A DNA stretch of 7,992 nucleotides from Nitrososphaeraceae archaeon (lineage in GTDB: Archaea; Thermoproteota; Nitrososphaeria; Nitrososphaerales; Nitrososphaeraceae). Below, piece after piece: positions 1 through 5,731 of the stretch. Both the position numbers and the translations under genes were made by a program. Location: assembly GCA_025937665.1 (NCBI GenBank), contig JAICQW010000081.1:1-7992 (forward strand), written 5' to 3'. Each line of letters opens with the position of its first letter. The first letter of the stretch is position 1. The notes under the pieces were generated by a model. It saw only the letters and a list, made by a program, of their open reading frames with translations, was not told the origin of the DNA and ran no database searches.

Positions 1-1
1 G

Positions 2-160
2 CACATACGTGAATATGATACCTATTACAGTGTTCATTATGATAAGATTGATCCTAGGAATGATCCTTTTGGACATATTATAATGGATGCTTCAAAGTAT
101 TTTCCTGGAGTTATGATGCTATCTCTATTTTCAAATTATCTTATAGATAAGGAAAAATGA
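2..160 (+). CDS. C-terminal end of an unidentified protein (5' truncated by window edge)
   Basis: An open frame runs from the window edge to a TGA at 158-160 and encodes the last 52 residues of a protein. The visible part contains YSVHYDKIDPRNDPFGHI followed by a mildly hydrophobic stretch (FPGVMMLSLFSNYLI) and a short charged tail, DKEK. The D-P-R-N-D-P-F-G-H motif looks like conserved protein rather than random translation, but I do not recognise the family. The start and any upstream domains lie outside the window. The next gene follows after 93 nt on the same strand, so co-transcription with the ABC1 kinase is possible. That no other long frame covers this stretch and that codon use resembles the neighbours supports it being real. 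Confidence 0.6.
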   Translation, partial: HIREYDTYYSVHYDKIDPRNDPFGHIIMDASKYFPGVMMLSLFSNYLIDKEK

Positions 161-253
161 CATGAAATGAACTTTGACATATCTCCACTAATTCTGTTGT
201 TTTTCCAACGTTACTCAATTGCTTTTTGCAAGTTAACTCTAAAAAAGTGAAAA

Positions 254-1891
254 ATGCCGTTGTTAGAAGATAGCGAGGAGGTATTGAACGCAGTTAGCGA
301 AACCGACAGAGAGGAACCTACGTTTGTATTCAAAAAACCGTCCATTTGGCTGATATTCAAGACCGTACTAAAGCTAATTCCTGTCATAGTGTATCTTAGG
401 AAGGACAGAAGAGAATGGGTGAAAAAAGAAGGCAAAAATGTAAATGAAAACAAGTTGAGAAAGCACGCGGAAAGGGCATTAAAGACTTTTGTCACCCTTG
501 GACCATCGTACATAAAACTTGGGCAGTGGTTATCCTCAAGGGCAGATCTTCTACCCCAACCTTATCTGGATGTATTGGAAAAACTTCAAGATAATGTACG
601 ACCTGAACCATTTTTAGATGTCAAACCAATTCTTGAAAGGGAGCTAGGATCGCTAGAAAATATTTTTGAATCTTTTGATCCTTCGGCAATTTCTGGAGCC
701 AGTTTAGGTCAAGTCTATAGGGCAAAATATAAAGAAAAAGATGTAGTAGTAAAAATAAGCAGACCAAATATTGAAGAAACAATTGGACAGAATATCTACA
801 TTTTAAGAAAATTGTTACCCTTGGCCACACGGTTTATTGATGAAAATCTTCGGTTTTCAGCAGAAGGAATGCTCTCTCAATTTATTGAAACAGTACATGA
901 AGAAATGGATTACAGAATCGAAGCAAAAAATTTGATACAGATAAGAAATAATCTAAAGGAGGATAAATCGGTTATTATCCCAAGTGTTTACCTGGATAGA
1001 ACTTCAAGGCACGTGATTACAATGGAGTATTTACCCGGTACCAAGATAACTGATATAAAGACACTAAATCAAAATAACATCGATAGAGCAAAATTAGTAT
1101 ATCGCATACATAGATTATTTTTTAAAATGTTATTGCGTCACAGTATTTTCCATGCAGATCCACATCCAGGTAACATTTCGATTACGAATGAAGGAACAAT
1201 AATACTTTATGATTTTGGAATGGTTGGAAGACTTGATGATGAAACAAGAAGACGATTGGTAAGGCTATATCTGGGACTTGTAGATAAAGATCCAGTAAGG
1301 ACTACTGATGTGTTATTAGAACTAGGAACCCTTGAACCCTCTGTTGATAGAAGATTAGTAGAAAAGGGACTCGAATTGAGTATACAATCATTGCACGGTA
1401 GAAAGGTGGATAGAATGGAAGTTAAAGCACTTCAAGATTTGGCAAATAAGACATTAAGTAGGTTTCCATTTAGATTGCCCAAAAATCTTGCGCTTTATAT
1501 GAGAATGGCCTCAATTCTTGAAGGCATTTACCATTACCATAATGTAAAATTTCAATTTGTTCGTGTACTGGTAAGTTTGCTTGAAGAGGAAGGTTTGATT
1601 AAAGAAGCTTACATAGAAGAATTTAAGAGATATGTAAACAGATTTGTAAGGGGTATAGAGGTCTCAAGTGAACTTGCACCAATGTTAAAGCAATATTTGG
1701 CTGATCAGAAATCAGAAAATAAGATTAAGGCAAATTCGAATGTTCTTCCAATGAGTATCATATCATCGGCAATTTTTATTGGATCAACCATTATCTTTCC
1801 CTATGAACGGAATTTCTCATATTTTGGATTTGCACTATCTGCAGCTATGTTAGTTGGTACTCTTGTCTTTAATAAGCTAAGTAGAAAGTAA
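254..1891 (+). CDS. ABC1/UbiB (AarF/ADCK) family atypical protein kinase-like protein
   Basis: The gene encodes 545 residues, the usual size for the ABC1/UbiB family. Signature elements in order are the KxGQ motif (KLGQ, 88-91), the Ala-rich nucleotide loop (SGASLGQVYRA, 147-157), the ATP-binding lysine in VVVK (K167), the EEMDYRIEAKN block (216-226), the catalytic-loop equivalent HADPHPGN (300-307, D302 and N307) and YDFG (319-322). Two hydrophobic segments near 498-515 and 522-538 should anchor the C-terminus in the membrane, as in UbiB and ADCK3. Bacterial and mitochondrial members support ubiquinone synthesis and bind isoprenoid lipids; archaea lack ubiquinone, so a role with menaquinone or other isoprenoid lipids is inferred only. 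The ATG at 254 is preceded by AAAGTGAAAA, a weak partial Shine-Dalgarno, and no clear TATA box was found at leaderless distance. All key kinase residues are present. Confidence 0.93.
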   Translation: MPLLEDSEEVLNAVSETDREEPTFVFKKPSIWLIFKTVLKLIPVIVYLRKDRREWVKKEGKNVNENKLRKHAERALKTFVTLGPSYIKLGQWLSSRADLLPQPYLDVLEKLQDNVRPEPFLDVKPILERELGSLENIFESFDPSAISGASLGQVYRAKYKEKDVVVKISRPNIEETIGQNIYILRKLLPLATRFIDENLRFSAEGMLSQFIETVHEEMDYRIEAKNLIQIRNNLKEDKSVIIPSVYLDRTSRHVITMEYLPGTKITDIKTLNQNNIDRAKLVYRIHRLFFKMLLRHSIFHADPHPGNISITNEGTIILYDFGMVGRLDDETRRRLVRLYLGLVDKDPVRTTDVLLELGTLEPSVDRRLVEKGLELSIQSLHGRKVDRMEVKALQDLANKTLSRFPFRLPKNLALYMRMASILEGIYHYHNVKFQFVRVLVSLLEEEGLIKEAYIEEFKRYVNRFVRGIEVSSELAPMLKQYLADQKSENKIKANSNVLPMSIISSAIFIGSTIIFPYERNFSYFGFALSAAMLVGTLVFNKLSRK

Positions 1892-1938
1892 AGAACAACA
1901 TCCCAATCATAAGATGAGCATGGCATTGAAGTTGTTCT
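1892..1938 (+). other. Possible 3' hairpin after the ABC1 gene
   Basis: AGAACAAC (1892-1899), directly after the stop codon, is perfectly complementary to GTTGTTCT (1931-1938). A minor inner pairing of CAAT with ATTG shortens the 31-nt loop. No oligo-T tract follows, so this is a weak candidate for an mRNA 3' structure rather than a convincing terminator. The rest of 1939-2098 shows no gene or other structure I can support, apart from a TATATA at 2058-2063. Confidence 0.25.
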
Positions 1939-2098
1939 AATTGCTATTGTATTCTGGTTTCGAACAATACACATCTCTAAGCTTACAGATGTTCATCTTA
2001 CCTAACATTTCTATGTCTCATCATTCAGCGTTATCTAATCGTAAATATTACAGAATCTATATACACAATAATTTTAGGATATGATCCATCCAAGTTCA

Positions 2099-2104
2099 TA
2101 TAAA
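2099..2104 (+). promoter_or_regulatory. TATA box for the Cys-pair secreted protein
   Basis: TATAAA is centred about 25 nt before the ATG at 2127, the spacing expected between an archaeal TATA box and the transcription start. This predicts a leaderless transcript beginning at or very near 2127, and it argues against starting translation at the TTG at 2112 or the ATG at 2118, which would lie upstream of the mRNA. A second TATA-like sequence, TATATA (2058-2063), could drive a longer leader instead. Confidence 0.5.
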
Positions 2105-2126
2105 CTAAAACTTGTCTATGAGAACG

Positions 2127-2504
2127 ATGAATCTCAGTTCAAGGACCGTACTCCTACCTTCAATAGTTCTGCTGATTGGTGCTATATTTGGTACTACAGC
2201 AACGAATGCATTCGCAGCAGATGATCCTTTTAAGAATAAGGTAGAAATTGACACCGATGTGGATAACAAAAATACATGTGATGAATCTGGTGAGGGATTT
2301 AATCAAGGACTCTGTGTTGTCACTGATAATTTAGAAACAGGCACCTTTACTATGCAGGGCGAGAAGAACAAGATTTCAATTGACGTAGAGGGAGAAAACC
2401 ACAACGACTGCGATGAAAAAGGAGATGGAGACAATGAAAGTGATTGTATAATCACATCGAACAGGGGAATTGGAGAAATAAATATCCTCGACGAATCGCC
2501 GTGA
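2127..2504 (+). CDS. Small secreted protein with two 44-residue Cys-pair repeats
   Basis: From the ATG at 2127 the product is 125 residues. It has a Sec-type signal peptide (hydrophobic core LLPSIVLLIGAIFG, likely cleavage after AFA at 28-30). The mature part is an acidic tandem duplication with exact 44-residue spacing: K36-E79 and K80-E123. Each copy has the pattern NK-x-x-ID, N-x-N, then CDE-x-G-x-G-x-N-x-x-x-C, giving Cys at 51 and 63 in copy 1 and at 95 and 107 in copy 2 (both C-x11-C). The CDEKGDGDNESDC segment is rich in Asp/Glu/Asn and resembles a calcium-binding loop, but no canonical EF-hand is present. I do not recognise a named family. In-frame starts at 2112 (TTG) and 2118 (ATG) are possible; 2127 is preferred because of the TATA spacing. 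A hairpin plus T-run follows the stop. Confidence 0.78.
   Translation: MNLSSRTVLLPSIVLLIGAIFGTTATNAFAADDPFKNKVEIDTDVDNKNTCDESGEGFNQGLCVVTDNLETGTFTMQGEKNKISIDVEGENHNDCDEKGDGDNESDCIITSNRGIGEINILDESP
2232..2495 (+). repeat. Two tandem 132-bp coding repeats (44 residues each)
   Basis: The mature part of the secreted protein consists of two adjacent units, 2232-2363 and 2364-2495, that align without gaps at protein level. Cysteines, the CDE motif, the two following glycines and the NK/ID opening are all conserved. Nucleotide identity is much lower than the protein pattern match, indicating an old duplication held by selection on structure. Confidence 0.7.
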
Positions 2505-2512
2505 TAAGAAAT

Positions 2513-2557
2513 TAACCGACAAATCGGTTAGTACAACATTTAACCTTCATTTTTTTT
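2513..2557 (+). terminator. Hairpin plus oligo-T terminator
   Basis: TAACCGA (2513-2519) and TCGGTTA (2524-2530) form a perfect 7-bp stem closed by a CAAA tetraloop, starting 8 nt after the stop codon at 2504. An 8-base T run lies at 2550-2557. Archaeal RNA polymerase stops at oligo-T without needing a hairpin, so the T run is the likely termination site and the hairpin may protect the 3' end. The hairpin also resembles an operator-sized palindrome, but no regulator is nearby to support that. Confidence 0.55.
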
Positions 2558-2587
2558 ATTTTCATTAACAAATAATACTGTTTAAAC

Positions 2588-2593
2588 TTATAT
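2588..2593 (+). promoter_or_regulatory. TATA box for the split-barrel oxidoreductase
   Basis: TTATAT lies within TTTAAACTTATATC and is centred about 27 nt before the ATG at 2618. The ATG at 2597 is only about 6 nt from this box and would be upstream of the transcription start. The box therefore supports a leaderless mRNA and the downstream start codon. Confidence 0.5.
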
Positions 2594-2617
2594 CTAATGT
2601 TGCCCCTAAATGTACAA

Positions 2618-3091
2618 ATGAAGGTGTTACATGGAAGTCCGGGATTTGGTGTTCAACTTTCAGAGAATGAAGTTAAGGATTTTCTTTCAGACAGCAAACT
2701 AAATCTTCATCTGGGAACCGTCGATAAAGATGGCTATCCAAATGTACATCCTACTTGGTATCTTTATGATGAGTCTAAGGGTGTGATTTATATAGAAACT
2801 GGAAAGGAGTCTAAAAAAACTAACAATTTGAAAAGAAATGACAAGATGTATTTTTGTATAGATGAGGGAAATCCACCATATAAAGGCATAAGGGGTAAAG
2901 GAGACGTTAAAATTTTAAGCAACCCTGACACTAATCTTCCGATTGCACAGAGAATAATGGTAAAGTACCTCGGAAGTATAGATCATCCAATGGCGAAACT
3001 ATTGCTTGAGAATGTAAGGAATGGAAATTCAGTGTTACTGGAAATCACACCAAAATATTACTCTACATGGGATTATAGTAGAAATAACTGA
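2618..3091 (+). CDS. Pyridoxamine 5'-phosphate oxidase-like split-barrel flavin/F420-binding protein
   Basis: The product is 157 residues and fits the compact split beta-barrel of the PPOX superfamily. The diagnostic opening is LHLGTVDKDGYPNVHPTWY (30-48): a beta strand, a D-x-x-G-x-P turn and the conserved H-P-x-W. It is followed by VIYIETGKESKKTNNLKRND (56-75), where basic residues usually contact the cofactor phosphate, and by YKGIRGKGDVKIL (88-100). Family members bind FMN or F420 and reduce or oxidise small substrates; actual pyridoxamine phosphate oxidase activity is not implied. The preferred start is the ATG at 2618, which matches the TATA spacing, although an in-frame ATG at 2597 would add seven residues. 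No signal peptide is present, so it should be cytoplasmic. It converges on the RTX gene across a 126-nt gap. The family assignment is firm; cofactor and substrate are unknown. Confidence 0.85.
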   Translation: MKVLHGSPGFGVQLSENEVKDFLSDSKLNLHLGTVDKDGYPNVHPTWYLYDESKGVIYIETGKESKKTNNLKRNDKMYFCIDEGNPPYKGIRGKGDVKILSNPDTNLPIAQRIMVKYLGSIDHPMAKLLLENVRNGNSVLLEITPKYYSTWDYSRNN

Positions 3092-3163
3092 ATAGATCCA
3101 TATCATAAGCTTTTGAATATGAATATCGTACTTTAGTACCTAAAAAATAGTTCCATGTTCTGC

Positions 3164-3216
3164 TCAGAAAAGCTAAATTGAATTCTAGTCGAGTGTAAAT
3201 TTTTAGAACTTTCTGA
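3164..3216 (-). terminator. Possible shared hairpin between convergent genes
   Basis: TCAGAAA (3164-3170) pairs with TTTCTGA (3210-3216), and inside it CTAAA (3174-3178) can pair with TTTAG (around 3201-3205). This gives an imperfect 12-bp stem that sits immediately after the RTX stop codon on the minus strand and about 70 nt after the split-barrel stop on the plus strand. It could mark the 3' end of either transcript. The T tracts here are short, so the call is tentative. Confidence 0.3.
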
Positions 3217-3217
3217 A

Positions 3218-3772
3218 TCATTTAATTTCGCAATCTCCAAACTCACGATCCCCTTTCCCAGGATCAAAGTTAGTTATTCTGTCCTCTCCATCTCCACATC
3301 TGAAGAGGTCTCCTCCCTCGCCTCCACTTAGGGTGTCATTACCTTGGCCTCCATATAGTCGATCATCTCCAGGTCCGCCATCAAGAATGTCGTTATTAGA
3401 AGTGCCATACAAAACGTCGCTTTCAGTACTGCCAATTAGTCTATCACTACCATCTCCTCCGTGTAGCTCATCACTACCAACACCTCCATCAAGAACGTCC
3501 GTCCCATCGCCGCCATTAAGGTAATCGTTCCCATCAGAACCATTCAAAATATCGTTTCCTCCCTCACCTTGGATTTCATCACTACCTAACAATCCATTCA
3601 AAATATCGTTACCCCTAAATCCTCTCATGTCATCATCGTTGGCCGTTCCCATGATGGTGTCATCTGCAACAGTTCCCTTGATATCCACCGCCCAAACTAT
3701 TGAAAAGCTTATTAACAATATAGCCATCGTCAGCACAGAAAGTATTGTTACTCCATGGGTTAGTTTTATCAT
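3218..3772 (-). CDS. Secreted RTX-type calcium-binding nonapeptide repeat protein
   Basis: The product is 184 residues. A Sec signal peptide (hydrophobic VTILSVLTMAILLISFSIVW, 8-27, likely cleavage after A28) precedes 14 uninterrupted nonapeptide units at residues 34-159 of the form GGxGxDxLxG, for example GGDGTDVLDG. The first two and the tenth and eleventh units lack some consensus glycines. RTX repeats fold as a parallel beta-roll that binds calcium between turns. The C-terminal cap RCGDGEDRITNFDPGKGD holds C159, and C181 near the end could pair with it. Unlike bacterial RTX toxins there is no catalytic domain and export appears to be by Sec rather than type I secretion, so a structural or Ca-binding surface role is inferred. 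The ATG at 3772 overlaps the preceding small ORF's TGA (ATGA), but a TATA box 30 nt upstream gives the gene its own nearly leaderless promoter. Confidence 0.88.
   Translation of the reverse strand: MIKLTHGVTILSVLTMAILLISFSIVWAVDIKGTVADDTIMGTANDDDMRGFRGNDILNGLLGSDEIQGEGGNDILNGSDGNDYLNGGDGTDVLDGGVGSDELHGGDGSDRLIGSTESDVLYGTSNNDILDGGPGDDRLYGGQGNDTLSGGEGGDLFRCGDGEDRITNFDPGKGDREFGDCEIK
3296..3673 (-). repeat. Fourteen 27-bp RTX coding repeats
   Basis: The segment encodes 14 nonapeptides in perfect register with no insertions. Nucleotide similarity between units is visible: CCATTCAAAATATCGTT occurs at 3594-3610 and again at 3540-3556, exactly two units (54 bp) apart. This suggests growth by duplication of repeat blocks. 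Confidence 0.75.
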
Positions 3773-3999
3773 GATATTTTGCTCAAGTTAATCATTAGAT
3801 TATAAATATCTATACCATACAGGGTATCTCCCTGGGTGATTCTATATTGACGGTAATTGCCAACACTCCCATCTTTGTCAGTAGCCGCAACTATGTAAAG
3901 AATAGATAAGTAAATAATCCAAATCATAAAAGTAATACTGGGAATGTAATCCATACAATATCTCACTTTTGAAAAATAAGCACTATTTTGATACTCCAT
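3769..3999 (-). CDS. Doubtful small membrane or exported ORF with a LysM-like motif
   Basis: The frame gives 76 residues from the ATG at 3999, or 61 from an internal ATG at 3954. It has one strong hydrophobic segment (ITFMIWIIYLSILYIVAA), which could be a signal peptide or a membrane anchor. After it comes YRQYRITQGDTLYGI, matching the start of the LysM carbohydrate-binding motif (Y-x-V-x-x-GDTL-x-x-I), but only 13 residues follow, so a full LysM of about 44 residues is impossible. The stop overlaps the RTX start as ATGA. ATATATAA at 4015-4022 would place a transcript start near 3992, which favours the 3954 start. Because the RTX gene has its own promoter inside this ORF, the overlap may be accidental. 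It could be a small secreted protein, a gene remnant, or a chance frame. If it is not real, 3773-4170 is intergenic and holds only promoters. Confidence 0.35.
   Translation of the reverse strand: MEYQNSAYFSKVRYCMDYIPSITFMIWIIYLSILYIVAATDKDGSVGNYRQYRITQGDTLYGIDIYNLMINLSKIS
3799..3806 (-). promoter_or_regulatory. TATA box for the RTX gene
   Basis: On the minus strand the sequence reads TTTATAAT, centred about 30 nt before the ATG at 3772. This predicts a transcript with a leader of only a few bases. It lies within the small ORF at 3999-3769, so the RTX gene need not depend on that ORF for expression. Confidence 0.5.
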
Positions 4000-4138
4000 A
4001 TGGAACCTAAGTGAATATATAACGATCTCAGCGAATCAATAAAAATTAGGAATATAAAAAGAATTGGCCTTTCATGTTTTTCTAGTATCTGTTACTCAGT
4101 TAATTTAAAGAATAAAAATCAAGAACTTTTCCAAAAAG

Positions 4139-4149
4139 TATATTTAAAA
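4139..4149 (+). promoter_or_regulatory. TATA-like element for the DUF72 gene
   Basis: TATATTTAAAA is centred about 26 nt before the TTG at 4171, consistent with a leaderless start on that codon. A second AT-rich element, ATATATAT (4155-4162), is too close for that start. The 4023-4138 interval is AT-rich and shows nothing else I can support. Confidence 0.4.
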
Positions 4150-4170
4150 TTTGGATATATATCTTAATTA

Positions 4171-5049
4171 TTGGATCTCTTTATAGGATGTTCCGGCTGG
4201 AGTTATAGTTCGTGGGAGGGTCCTTTTTATCCTTCAAATATGGATAATAAGTTAATGTTACCATACTATTCTAAGATATTCAATTACGTGGAGATCGATT
4301 CGACATTCTATAACATACCGTCTGAGCCAATGGTAAAAAATTGGAACAGGAGAACTCCCAGTAATTTTAGATTTACTGTAAAGTTTCCAAAAATCATAAC
4401 CCATGAAAAGAGGTTCAAGAACGTGGAAAAGAACTATCACTATTTTATGAAAACATGGAGCCACTTAAGGATAAGATTTTAGCATTACATATTCAGCTAC
4501 CGCCCTCTTATGAACTTCAGGAAGGACTGGACACATTTAGAAATTATGATTTTTCCTTTGATGACACATTTAGGTATGCAATAGAGGTGAGACATTCATC
4601 ATGGTTTAATGAATTGGCTTATAATATGTTTAGAAGTAATAACCTATCATTAGTCTGGAGTCAGATGGATAGACTACAAACACCTCCAGTTATACAACAG
4701 ATTTTTTTACCTGAGATTAATTGGTGACAGAAGTATACAAGAAAGCAATTTTGGTAAATTACAACGAGATCGAAGTTTGGAAATGAAAGGTTGGGCCGAT
4801 AAAATCACTCGATTAGAGGAGGATGAAAAAAGTCTCAAAATTGGAATAGTTGCCGCTAACAACCATTACGGTGGTTTTGTGCCAGGTACCGTCAACATGT
4901 TCCGAGAAATGCTAAATTTGGAACCTAAAAGTGTAGATCATATTGACCTAAAAGACGTTGGCAATCAACTAGAGTTAGAAAAGAATTTTGGTAATCATTT
5001 GATCAAAAGTAAAAAAGATAAACAATCTACAATATCGGATTTTGTATGA
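4171..5049 (+). pseudogene. DUF72 (YecE-like) family gene split by two compensating frameshifts
   Basis: Three consecutive open segments join into one DUF72 protein of about 292 residues, a normal length. Segment 1 (4171-about 4453) carries the opening DLFIGCSGWSY and VEIDSTFY. Segment 2 (about 4450-4708) carries KDKILALHIQLPP and AIEVRHSSWF. Segment 3 (about 4705-5049) carries YLRLIGDRSIQ and VAANNHYGGFVPGT. The first break fits loss of one A in the AAAA run at 4450-4453, since an added A gives Y-F-M-K-N-M-E-P-L. The second fits one extra T in the seven-T run at 4702-4708, since removing it gives I-F-Y-L-R-L-I-G-D. The TTG at 4171 is the only usable start because a TAA lies in frame at 4165. 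DUF72 proteins have a TIM-barrel-like fold and no settled reaction. The gene is either a recent pseudogene or intact with homopolymer sequencing errors. Confidence 0.85.
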
Positions 5050-5051
5050 AA

Positions 5052-5057
5052 TTTTTT
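5052..5057 (+). terminator. Oligo-T tract after the DUF72 gene
   Basis: A six-base T run begins 3 nt after the TGA at 5047-5049, with no hairpin in front of it. Oligo-T alone can terminate archaeal transcription, so this is a plausible but weak terminator. The remainder of 5058-5230 is AT-rich and shows no gene; TTTAATATAAAT at about 5187-5198 could be an additional upstream promoter. Confidence 0.3.
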
Positions 5058-5230
5058 GAAAGTCAAAGGAATAGAAATATCCAAATTCAATTCCATATAG
5101 TAATATCAATTTAATAAATTTAAGAGAATATAAATCGGTTTGATAAACAACTCATCGAAAATCCTGGAGTGTGAAAATGGAACTTTTTAATATAAATTAG
5201 ATTCTAATCATTAAATAGTCGTCATCACAG

Positions 5231-5237
5231 TTATAAT
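5231..5237 (+). promoter_or_regulatory. TATA box for the secreted protein at 5262
   Basis: TTATAAT is centred about 28 nt before the ATG at 5262. This predicts a leaderless mRNA starting at that ATG and argues against the in-frame TTG at 5247. No Shine-Dalgarno is present before either codon. Confidence 0.5.
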
Positions 5238-5261
5238 GATAGACAATTGAATAGGAATCTC

Positions 5262-5657
5262 ATGACAAATCTGGATCGGAGGATCATACTAGTTCTACCT
5301 ACAATCCTCATACTGCTAATATCAGCTCCATTAAATCTATATCCAGATCTAAATATTCAGAGTCCACACATTAACGGGCAAGAAAATGATGATGGCTTGT
5401 TTACCCAAGGTGGCACAAATATCACCTCTTCTGATTCTACTACTAATTATTCTGGAATTGTTACTCAAGATGTCGCCCAAAGTTTTACAATTTCATGTAC
5501 TGACTTTATGAAATTATTTGACACAATTTCAGCGCTGGATATTGGAGATCAAGTTTCAGAGAAGAAGGTAAATCAGACTGCACTAGATCAAATTGAGCAT
5601 ATATTTAATTCATATGCAGGAAATTGTTCCGAGCTTGACGAATATGAATTTGAATAG
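5262..5657 (+). CDS. Small exported protein of unknown function with two Cys and four N-glycosylation sequons
   Basis: The product is 131 residues from the ATG at 5262; a TTG at 5247 would add five. The N-terminus has arginines followed by a hydrophobic run (IILVLPTILILLISAPLNLY, 8-27), a signal peptide or membrane anchor. A Ser/Thr/Asn-rich linker (about 40-75) contains sequons N53-I-T and N62-Y-S. The C-terminal half, SFTISCTDFMKLFDTISALD onward, looks helical, with C79 and C122 available for a disulfide and sequons N104-Q-T and N121-C-S. It ends in a very acidic tail, ELDEYEFE. Archaeal surface proteins are commonly N-glycosylated, so an extracellular location is likely. I do not recognise a family. 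It converges on the Ig-like gene with a 50-nt gap, and its predicted terminator overlaps that gene's 3' end. Confidence 0.72.
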   Translation: MTNLDRRIILVLPTILILLISAPLNLYPDLNIQSPHINGQENDDGLFTQGGTNITSSDSTTNYSGIVTQDVAQSFTISCTDFMKLFDTISALDIGDQVSEKKVNQTALDQIEHIFNSYAGNCSELDEYEFE

Positions 5658-5694
5658 ATTTCCTTTCGTGCGCTTCAAATTCCACATTCGTATG

Positions 5695-5731
5695 AAGAAC
5701 AAGTATTTCATGTGATGTTCTTATTTTTTTT
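5695..5731 (+). terminator. Hairpin plus T8 terminator overlapping the opposite gene's end
   Basis: AAGAACA (5695-5701) and TGTTCTT (5716-5722) form a perfect 7-bp stem with a 14-nt loop. An A and then eight Ts (5724-5731) follow, with a second T-rich run just beyond. It lies about 40 nt after the stop of the 5262 gene. The T tracts are the complement of the Lys-rich C-terminal codons of the minus-strand gene, so the terminator is embedded in coding sequence. Confidence 0.6.

Noticed and set aside
211..513. Minus-strand open frame over the start of the ABC1 gene
   Set aside because: It lies opposite well-conserved kinase coding sequence and its protein has no recognisable features beyond low-complexity hydrophobic residues.
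1950..1970. GGTTTCGAAC, resembling a tRNA T-loop
   Set aside because: No acceptor, D-arm or anticodon stem can be folded around it.
2018..2024. ATGATGA on the minus strand, a box C-like motif of a C/D guide RNA
   Set aside because: No CTGA box D, and no C'/D' pair, occurs within about 70 nt downstream.
3128..3140. GTACTTTAGTAC short palindrome
   Set aside because: Five-base arms with a two-base loop are expected by chance in AT-rich sequence, and no regulator or repeat copy supports an operator.
3333..3524. Pro/Ser-rich plus-strand open frame
   Set aside because: It is the antisense of the RTX repeats; Gly/Asp-rich codons read backward give Pro/Ser, and it has no start signal or family match.
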